From contig JAHJSD010000073.1 in the NCBI GenBank assembly GCA_018830585.1, positions 1 to 7,530 of the forward strand: DNA of 7,530 nucleotides, given 5' to 3'. Below are positions 1 to 4,123 of this stretch, piece after piece. The notes under the pieces were generated by a model that was given only the letters and a program-made list of their open reading frames with translations, had not been told where the DNA came from and ran no database searches. The first letter of the stretch is position 1. Each line of letters opens with the position of its first letter. A program made the translations under genes and the position numbers. Source of the DNA: Patescibacteria group bacterium (GTDB lineage Bacteria; Patescibacteriota; Microgenomatia; UBA12405; JAHJSD01).

Positions 1-59
1 TTCCATTTAACGCCTGAATAGTTTAATGATTTAAATCATTAAACTATTTTTATTACCCC
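1..59. repeat. Left arm of a perfect 59-bp inverted repeat with a 32-bp palindromic core
   Basis: These 59 bases are the exact reverse complement of 3970-4028. Inside, 17-48 is a perfect 32-bp palindrome whose half-site is AATAGTTTAATGATTT. The flanks of the palindrome differ (CGCCTG on the outer side, TTTATTACCCC on the inner side), so the arm has a direction, and both arms point their CCCC end into the cassette. The perfect match ends at base 59. Weaker similarity continues inward (see 104-265 and 3862-3923). The window starts inside this arm, so its true outer limit is unknown. Possible roles are a recombination site, the end of a mobile element, or an AT-rich terminator, since the palindrome is followed by TTTTTATT on the inner side. 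None of these can be proven from the window. Confidence 0.95.
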
Positions 60-103
60 AGCAGCAATTCCACAGCGGCGGAGCTGGCGCCGGGGTAACC
101 CTC

Positions 104-265
104 GTCATTCTGATCCTGAGGCCTTGTCGAACGAGAAGAACCCTCTTGCTCCCCGTCATTCTGACCCGCCCAGAACTACGTAGCTGTTGGCGGGTTGCGG
201 GCGGGGATCCTTCGTCGTAAGAATTTCCCCCGTACCATTCGGTACGGAGCTTCGCTCAGGATGAC
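104..265. repeat. CATTCTGA-type palindromic repeat cluster
   Basis: Two repeat units lie side by side. The first begins GTCATTCTGA at 104 and reads into a CCTGAGGCCTTGTCGAACGAG segment. The second begins GTCATTCTGACCCGCCC at 155 and ends AGGATGAC at 265, so its ends are near-complementary. Inside the second unit are an imperfect hairpin (CCCGCC at 165-170 with GGCGGG nearby) and a perfect small stem, CCGTACC at 230-236 with GGTACGG at 241-247. A related GTACC/GGTAC stem sits at the matching place in the repeat at 6935-7052. Repeats beginning CATTCTGA and carrying AGCGAAG-type segments are common between genes in many bacterial genomes and candidate-phylum assemblies. No reading frame here looks real. 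Confidence 0.85.
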
Positions 266-307
266 GGAGAAATGCATTTAACCATTCCTTCATTCATTTT
301 GAGATTT

Positions 308-316
308 TGTTATAAT
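308..316 (+). promoter_or_regulatory. Extended -10 promoter placed for a leaderless mRNA
   Basis: TGT followed by a consensus TATAAT (311-316) forms an extended -10 element. The ATG at 324 lies 7 nt beyond it, where transcription would normally begin. No Shine-Dalgarno sequence fits between the two, so the mRNA is probably leaderless. The -35 region is poor (TTCATT-like at 289-294), as expected for an extended -10 promoter. Confidence 0.75.
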
Positions 317-323
317 CTTGTTA

Positions 324-1691
324 ATGCTTTTACCTGGTATTTTCAAAACCAATGATATCCGCGGTGTTTGGGGTGAAGATTGGGACGAAAAAGGAGCCGA
401 GAGAGTAGTCGAGGCGATGGCGGCCATTTTTAAACCTAAAAAAGTAGTTGTTGGCAGAGATTTGCGCCCTTCTTCTCCGAAGATTTTTGAAGTCTTAAGT
501 CAAAAGTTTACCTCTTTGGGTGTTGAGGTTTGGGATTTAGGCGAAATCACCACCGACATTTCTTATTTTATTGCCGGTAAATGGCAGCAGGATTTAAATA
601 TTATGATTACCGCCTCTCATCACCCTCTCAAGTACAACGGTTTGAAATGCACTTTGCCTGGCGGGACAATTGTTTTTGATTTGGAGCAGGGCCAAAAGAT
701 AAAGGATTTTGTTTTTTCCAAAAAAGAAATTTCCGTTTTCAATGGAAGCAAGGAGCTAAAAAAAGATCCGATTCCTGAATACAAGGAGGCGATTTTTTCT
801 CTGGTGGACAAAAATGAGATTAAACCATTAAAAATTGTCGTTGATGCCGGTAATGGAGTGGTTGGTCGGGTTCTTCCCGAGATTGTCAAAGAATTGCCTT
901 TGGAGATAGTAAAAATGAATTTTGAGCCGGAAGATGATTTTGTTGATCATCTGGCTGATCCGTTAATTCAGGGAACTTTGAAGGAGTTGGAAGAAGAGGT
1001 GATCAAGCGTAAGGCAGATTTCGGCGCTAGCTTTGACCATGACGGCGACCGGATAGCAATAGTTGACGACCAGGGCCGGATCATCTCAGGTTCGGCAATG
1101 ACAGCTGTTTTTGCCGAGCACTTTTTAGCCAGGAATCCCGGCGGATCAGTTGGCTTCAATGCCATTTGCGGTCGGGTTGTGCCCAAGGCAATAAAGGGCG
1201 CCGGCGGCACTCCGGTCCGGATTAAAGTGGGCCACGCTTTGATCAAGCAGGCAATGAGGGAGAAAAAGCTGATTTTTGCCGGAGAGCATTCTTATCATTT
1301 CTATTTTCCTGACCTTTTTAATGCCGATTCCGGTATTGCCGCGCTGTTGGTTTTTGCTCAAATTATTTCCCGGTCGGCTAAAACCGCTTCTGAAACTTGC
1401 TTTTTACATGATATTTATCCTCAGAGCGGTGAGTTTAGTTTCAAAGTTAGAGATAAAGACAGAGTGGTCAAGGTAGTCGGCCAGGAGTTTGTTAAAGAGG
1501 CAAAATCAGTTGATTATCTAGACGGGATCTCGGTCTGGTTTGAAGATTGGTGGTTTAACTTGCGCTCGTCCGGAACAGAACAGCTGGTCAGGTTAAACAT
1601 AGAGGCGGATAATGAACAGGTTTTAAAAGAAAAACAAGCTCTTTTGACCGGCTTTATTGCTGATCACCAGAGGAATGGATATGGTGGTTGA
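324..1691 (+). CDS. manB: Phosphomannomutase/phosphoglucomutase (alpha-D-phosphohexomutase family)
   Basis: This cytoplasmic enzyme interconverts hexose 6-phosphate and hexose 1-phosphate, supplying sugar 1-phosphates for nucleotide-sugar and surface-polysaccharide synthesis. At 455 residues it has the full usual family length, and all four family signatures are present in order. The active-site serine is Ser98 in TASHHP. The metal loop is DHDGDR at 238-243 (Asp238, Asp240, Asp242). The sugar-recognition loop is GEHSYH at 320-325. The phosphate-binding loop is RSSGTE at 414-419. Two loops deviate slightly: the usual TASHNP reads TASHHP, and the usual GE-x-SGH has Tyr in place of Gly. The ATG at 324 is preferred because the -10 box ends at 316; an in-frame TTG at 318 would lie upstream of the expected transcript start. 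The gene stands alone and converges on the minus-strand gene at 2118-3524. Mannose versus glucose specificity, or a glucosamine role as in GlmM, cannot be decided by eye. Confidence 0.93.
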   Translation: MLLPGIFKTNDIRGVWGEDWDEKGAERVVEAMAAIFKPKKVVVGRDLRPSSPKIFEVLSQKFTSLGVEVWDLGEITTDISYFIAGKWQQDLNIMITASHHPLKYNGLKCTLPGGTIVFDLEQGQKIKDFVFSKKEISVFNGSKELKKDPIPEYKEAIFSLVDKNEIKPLKIVVDAGNGVVGRVLPEIVKELPLEIVKMNFEPEDDFVDHLADPLIQGTLKELEEEVIKRKADFGASFDHDGDRIAIVDDQGRIISGSAMTAVFAEHFLARNPGGSVGFNAICGRVVPKAIKGAGGTPVRIKVGHALIKQAMREKKLIFAGEHSYHFYFPDLFNADSGIAALLVFAQIISRSAKTASETCFLHDIYPQSGEFSFKVRDKDRVVKVVGQEFVKEAKSVDYLDGISVWFEDWWFNLRSSGTEQLVRLNIEADNEQVLKEKQALLTGFIADHQRNGYGG

Positions 1692-1778
1692 GGGTTTATA
1701 TAGCAAGCGCAAATCAAACTTTCAGTGTTTCAAGCTTAAAAATGTGGTAAATTTGTTTTGCGGGTACTATACATGAAC

Positions 1779-1981
1779 CAAGAAAAACGTGGGTTTTCCT
1801 CCTTCGCTGGAAGCTACGGAAGGACAGGTCCTCCTCCTTTGCTGTCCTTAGCCTTTGGTCGCACGTCGCTGAAGCTTTAGCAGACGGCGCGCGGCGGACA
1901 GCTTCCCACTTCGTCCTTCGGACTTCGAGGGACAAGGCCGGAAGGACGAGGTACCCGTGGGGCTCCACTTTCTTTTTCTTG
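1779..1981. repeat. Nested palindromic repeat with a 9-bp outer inverted repeat
   Basis: The outer arms are perfect: CAAGAAAAA (1779-1787) and TTTTTCTTG (1973-1981). Inside are at least two further perfect inverted repeats, AAGGACAG (1820-1827) with CTGTCCTT (1842-1849), and TCGTCCTTC (1911-1919) with GAAGGACGA (1941-1949). The interior is full of CCTTCGCTGGAAGC-like segments and is more GC-rich than its AT-rich flanks. The family differs from the CATTCTGA and TCATTGCGAG repeats elsewhere in the window, but the nested layout is the same. Confidence 0.75.
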
Positions 1982-2071
1982 ATTCTTAATTCTTGATACT
2001 AAATACAATCTTGGATAATCAATTGGTGAAAAAGCAGTTGGTAATAATTTTTCTAATCAGCCTCTTTGGGC

Positions 2072-2094
2072 TTTAAAAACCCGCCTTCGCGGTT
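2072..2094 (-). terminator. Intrinsic terminator of the secreted propeller gene
   Basis: Read on the minus strand, AACCGC, a GAAG loop and GCGGGTT form a GC-rich hairpin with one bulged G. It is followed directly by a T-run (TTTTTAAAG). The stem begins about 23 nt after the TAG stop at 2118, the right place to end that gene's transcript. A bulged stem and a short T-run make it a moderate-strength candidate. Confidence 0.65.
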
Positions 2095-2117
2095 GGAGAT
2101 TTTGTTATTGGCAACTT

Positions 2118-3524
2118 CTACAGCCGGCCGATTAAGAGGGTTACGTCTAAACCGTCAACCCGGCCGTTTTTGTCAAGATCGCACTGGGGACAGCTGTCTA
2201 TCCGGCTGAGGTGGTTGATTAAGAGGGTTACGTCTAAACCGTCAACCTGGCCGTTTTTGTCAAGATCATATTGGTCGTATCGCTGAGAGCACTTCCAATA
2301 TAAATCATAATAATTGCAGTTGGCATTTTTGCTAAAGGAAAAAGGGTTGCCCGGAATAAAACTCTCTTCCGGATGTAAGACACAGCAATCACAGGCGCTG
2401 TGGGAAATCTGGTAATCCGGGCTTCCCGGAGGAAGTTCTAGAGCAATGGTGTGCGGGCCGGGGGCAACCTGGCTGAAAGCATAAGGATTTGAGCTGATGG
2501 TACCGACTCCGTCGAGAATCACCTTTGTTTGATCAGGACAGCCTCGTTTGTACCCTTGGATGGTAAAAGGCTTGGGGTCAAGATAAACCAACCCGATACG
2601 GTTCTTGCACCAACAAGCATCGCTGGCCCCGCCAAAGTAAATGGCGCTCCACTCTTTCTGTTCATTTAAAAAAATCATTGGCGTTACTTGGCCGTGAGAG
2701 TCATAGGAGTTTCCGCTTAAAGAAAGGAGCGTGCCCCTCGCAATCCACTCGGTTTCGCTGACCCCGGTCCAATAAGGCATATCATGAAATCCAGAGCCAA
2801 GCATAATATAACCACCGCCGACGCGCTTGACATCAATGGCGTTACCGCCAACGGCAACCGGATTATTCGGGTATTTGGTCCAGGAAAAACCGTCGGTGGA
2901 AGTGGCATAACCAACATAACACCCTGGTTTGCAACTGTCGTACCACATTTTAAAAAGGCCGTCCTCGTAAATCACTGACGGCCTGCTGACAAAAGAGGAA
3001 TCCCATTGATCGCTGGCCCCCCGACCCAAGACCTGACCTTTTTTGGTCCAGCTTACACCATCAGTGGATGTGGCCAGATGAATCGTGTCCCCGGGCGGTT
3101 GTCCGCCAATATTATCGGTGTAATACATATGGTATTGTCCGGCCACTTTTACCACCGAAGGATCGTTGACATGATAGGACGAACCGACATCTACCGCTAA
3201 TCCCTTTTTGGTCCAGTTGACCCCGTCGCTCGAGGTGGCGTAGAGGATTCGGTCATGGGTGTCGTTGGATTGTCCGCCGTACCACATTTTGTAAATGCCG
3301 TTCTCAAAATGGACGTCCGGGGCGTAGAGGTTATCGGAGCTTTCCTGTGGCAGGCTGGAGGTGATAATCGGATTTTTAGGATGGAATGACCAAGGGCAAA
3401 GGTCAAACGGCTCCCTGCAAAAATAATTGAAAAGGCTGCTTTGAGCCAAGACCGGCCGGCTTCGCGCAACCAAAATCCAAACTAGAGCCAGCAAAAAAAC
3501 TACTGCCGGTAATTTTCCGCTCAT
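2118..3524 (-). CDS. Secreted five-bladed beta-propeller protein (GH43/GH130-like) with dockerin-like C-terminus
   Basis: This 468-residue exported protein probably binds or cleaves carbohydrate at the cell surface; activity is unproven. Residues 1-27 form a signal peptide: Lys4, a hydrophobic core (about 5-20), and a VLA|QS cleavage site after Ala27. Residues about 46-317 repeat a blade pattern seen in glycosidase propellers: APDVHFENGIYKMWYGG (68-84), NDPSVVKVAGQYHMYYTD (120-137), SRPSVIYEDGLFKMWYDS (180-197), each followed by an ATS-x-DG-x-x-WTK strand (96-106, 151-161, 207-217). Residues about 320-412 resemble the small beta-sandwich (prealbumin/PEGA-like) often found on exported Microgenomates proteins (DGVGTISSNPYAFSQVAPGPHT, then DLYWKC). 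Residues 420-436 and 449-465 are two calcium-binding dockerin-type repeats, DLDKNG(Q/R)VDGLDVTLLI, with Asp at 1, 3 and 12 and Asn at 5. Fourteen cysteines after the signal peptide suggest disulfides. I cannot assign catalytic residues. The ATG is fixed by the signal peptide; no Shine-Dalgarno sequence precedes it. A weak extended -10 (TGCTAACAT, 3667 down to 3659, minus strand) would place a repeat in the 5' leader. Confidence 0.88.
   Translation of the reverse strand: MSGKLPAVVFLLALVWILVARSRPVLAQSSLFNYFCREPFDLCPWSFHPKNPIITSSLPQESSDNLYAPDVHFENGIYKMWYGGQSNDTHDRILYATSSDGVNWTKKGLAVDVGSSYHVNDPSVVKVAGQYHMYYTDNIGGQPPGDTIHLATSTDGVSWTKKGQVLGRGASDQWDSSFVSRPSVIYEDGLFKMWYDSCKPGCYVGYATSTDGFSWTKYPNNPVAVGGNAIDVKRVGGGYIMLGSGFHDMPYWTGVSETEWIARGTLLSLSGNSYDSHGQVTPMIFLNEQKEWSAIYFGGASDACWCKNRIGLVYLDPKPFTIQGYKRGCPDQTKVILDGVGTISSNPYAFSQVAPGPHTIALELPPGSPDYQISHSACDCCVLHPEESFIPGNPFSFSKNANCNYYDLYWKCSQRYDQYDLDKNGQVDGLDVTLLINHLSRIDSCPQCDLDKNGRVDGLDVTLLIGRL
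2130..2267. repeat. Near-identical 51-bp direct repeat encoding the two dockerin-like EF-hand loops
   Basis: Bases 2130-2180 and 2217-2267 agree at 50 of 51 positions; the single C/T difference makes Gln in one loop and Arg in the other. The period is 87 bp, exactly 29 codons, so gain or loss of a unit would stay in frame. Nucleotide identity this high, synonymous positions included, points to a recent duplication or gene conversion and not to conserved protein function alone. Confidence 0.93.
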
Positions 3525-3539
3525 TTTTACTTAGAACCC

Positions 3540-3647
3540 GTTTCAAAAGTGATCGCGAACGAGTGAAACGAGTGTGGCGATCTTGTTTTCAAAGCCGGAT
3601 TGCCGCGTCGTTAACACTCCTCGCAATGACGTAAAGAGTTTTGAAAC
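3540..3647. repeat. TCATTGCGAG-type palindromic element inside a 9-bp inverted repeat
   Basis: The element runs from GTGATCGCGA (3549-3558) to TCGCAATGAC (3621-3630). It contains an inner pair, GTGGCGATCT (3574-3583) and ATTGCC (3599-3604). Its relative at 7411-7507 has the same order of blocks. Around it lie perfect outer arms, GTTTCAAAA (3540-3548) and TTTTGAAAC (3639-3647), which are not shared with the other copy. It lies just upstream of the propeller gene's ATG and may be transcribed as part of its leader. Confidence 0.85.
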
Positions 3648-3721
3648 CAGTTGTTACTATGTTAGCATATCTTAGGCATTAGGTTTTAGGTATTAAGGAA
3701 GGTTCTTGTTGTCCTGAGTGA

Positions 3722-3838
3722 GTCCACCTTTACCATCCGCCAACCGGCGGAGGCGGACGGCGGATGATAACGAAAGATCTACCTCGGTGGACAGGCCTAC
3801 CTGCTCTCCTACCGGCGGGTCTGCCTGTCGGCGGGCAG
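3722..3838. repeat. Cluster of interlocking GC-rich palindromes
   Basis: Several perfect stems nest or chain here. An outer pair GTCCACC (3722-3728) and GGTGGAC (3786-3792) encloses CATCCGCC (3734-3741) with GGCGGATG (3759-3766), which itself overlaps the hairpin CCGCC-AACC-GGCGG (3737-3750). Next comes GACAGGC (3790-3796) with GCCTGTC (3823-3829), overlapping the imperfect palindrome CTGCCTGTCGGCGGGCAG (3821-3838). The first and second systems share bases 3790-3792, so the stems compete if the region folds as RNA or single-stranded DNA. Confidence 0.8.
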
Positions 3839-3861
3839 GTCCCCATCGGATTAGAGCAAAT

Positions 3862-3923
3862 TTCCGTTCCACGGGGATTCTTCCCCACCAGCAACTGCGT
3901 AGCTTTGGGCGGGTCAGAATGAC
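3862..3923 (-). repeat. CATTCTGA-type unit, inverted relative to the one at 155-265
   Basis: Read on the minus strand from 3923, it begins GTCATTCTGACCCGCCCA and matches the plus-strand unit starting at 155 at 34 of 41 positions. The first six differences are all transitions. A small stem GGGGA-TTCT-TCCCC lies at 3873-3886. Because it faces the left unit, the similarity of the two cassette ends continues inward, in diverged form, beyond the perfect 59-bp arms. Confidence 0.78.
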
Positions 3924-3969
3924 AGGAGGTTGCCCCTATCATCGGTTCCGCCGTTGCAGGACCACTGCC

Positions 3970-4028
3970 GGGGTAATAAAAATAGTTTAATGATTTAAAT
4001 CATTAAACTATTCAGGCGTTAAATGGAA
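3970..4028. repeat. Right arm of the perfect 59-bp inverted repeat
   Basis: This is the exact reverse complement of bases 1-59, with the perfect 32-bp palindrome at 3981-4012. It lies 95 bp before the ATG of the transglutaminase-like gene. Its CCCC-containing end faces the cassette (on the plus strand, GGGGTAATAAAA at the left edge), and its TTAAATGGAA end faces outward. No target-site duplication can be tested because the left arm is cut off by the window edge. Confidence 0.95.
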
Positions 4029-4108
4029 AGCGGGCAAATCTCCCCACGCCATCCGGACGTAACGCCGGGACCGGCGCTAACGTAATCACAATCCTGGACA
4101 GTTTTTTC

Positions 4109-4117
4109 TGGTAAGAT
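4109..4117 (+). promoter_or_regulatory. Extended -10 promoter placed for a leaderless mRNA
   Basis: TGG followed by TAAGAT (4112-4117) matches an extended -10 element, with the hexamer agreeing at five of six positions. The ATG at 4124 follows after 6 nt, so the transcript probably starts at or next to the start codon. No Shine-Dalgarno sequence is present. A TGGACA at 4095-4100 is too close (11-bp spacer) to be a normal -35. The layout repeats that of the promoter at 308-316. Confidence 0.68.
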
Positions 4118-4123
4118 AGGTTT

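Larger units (their letters stand above)
1692..2117. other. Intergenic region between convergent genes, no gene seen
   Basis: This 426-base stretch separates the 3' ends of the mutase gene and the propeller gene. It holds the nested repeat at 1779-1981, an AT-rich stretch, and the minus-strand terminator at 2072-2094. A minus-strand open frame of 84 codons crosses the repeat, but it is rich in Arg and Ala, is made of repeat sequence, and has no family resemblance. I see no convincing terminator directly behind the mutase gene. Confidence 0.7.
3525..4123. other. Divergent intergenic region packed with repeats, no gene seen
   Basis: This roughly 600-base stretch separates the divergent starts of the propeller gene (-) and the transglutaminase-like gene (+). 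In order it holds a TCATTGCGAG-type element (3540-3647), an AT-rich stretch (about 3650-3710), nested GC-rich palindromes (3722-3838), a CATTCTGA-type unit (3862-3923), the right 59-bp arm (3970-4028) and a promoter (4109-4117). Open frames of 70 and 90 codons run across the repeats on opposite strands, but their Arg/Pro/Gly-rich translations look like repeat DNA. Confidence 0.75.

Noticed and set aside
17..48. dif/Xer recombination site
   Set aside because: The 32-bp perfect palindrome lacks the usual two 11-bp half-sites around a 6-bp non-palindromic centre, and it is present twice in inverted orientation.
1714..1968. 84-codon minus-strand open frame between the convergent genes
   Set aside because: It is translated mostly from the nested palindromic repeat, has a skewed Arg/Ala-rich composition, and has no ribosome-binding or leaderless promoter signal.
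3540..3923. CRISPR array
   Set aside because: The repeats are palindromic, of different families and irregularly spaced; there is no series of equal direct repeats with unique spacers and no cas gene.
3718..3990. 90-codon plus-strand frame and an overlapping 70-codon minus-strand frame
   Set aside because: Both run through GC-rich palindromes and part of the 59-bp arm, with Arg/Pro/Gly-rich sequence. Open frames on both strands are expected from stop-poor GC-rich repeats.
1..4028. Insertion sequence or composite transposon
   Set aside because: The inverted arms would suit it, but neither enclosed gene is a transposase or recombinase, and target-site duplication cannot be tested at the left edge.
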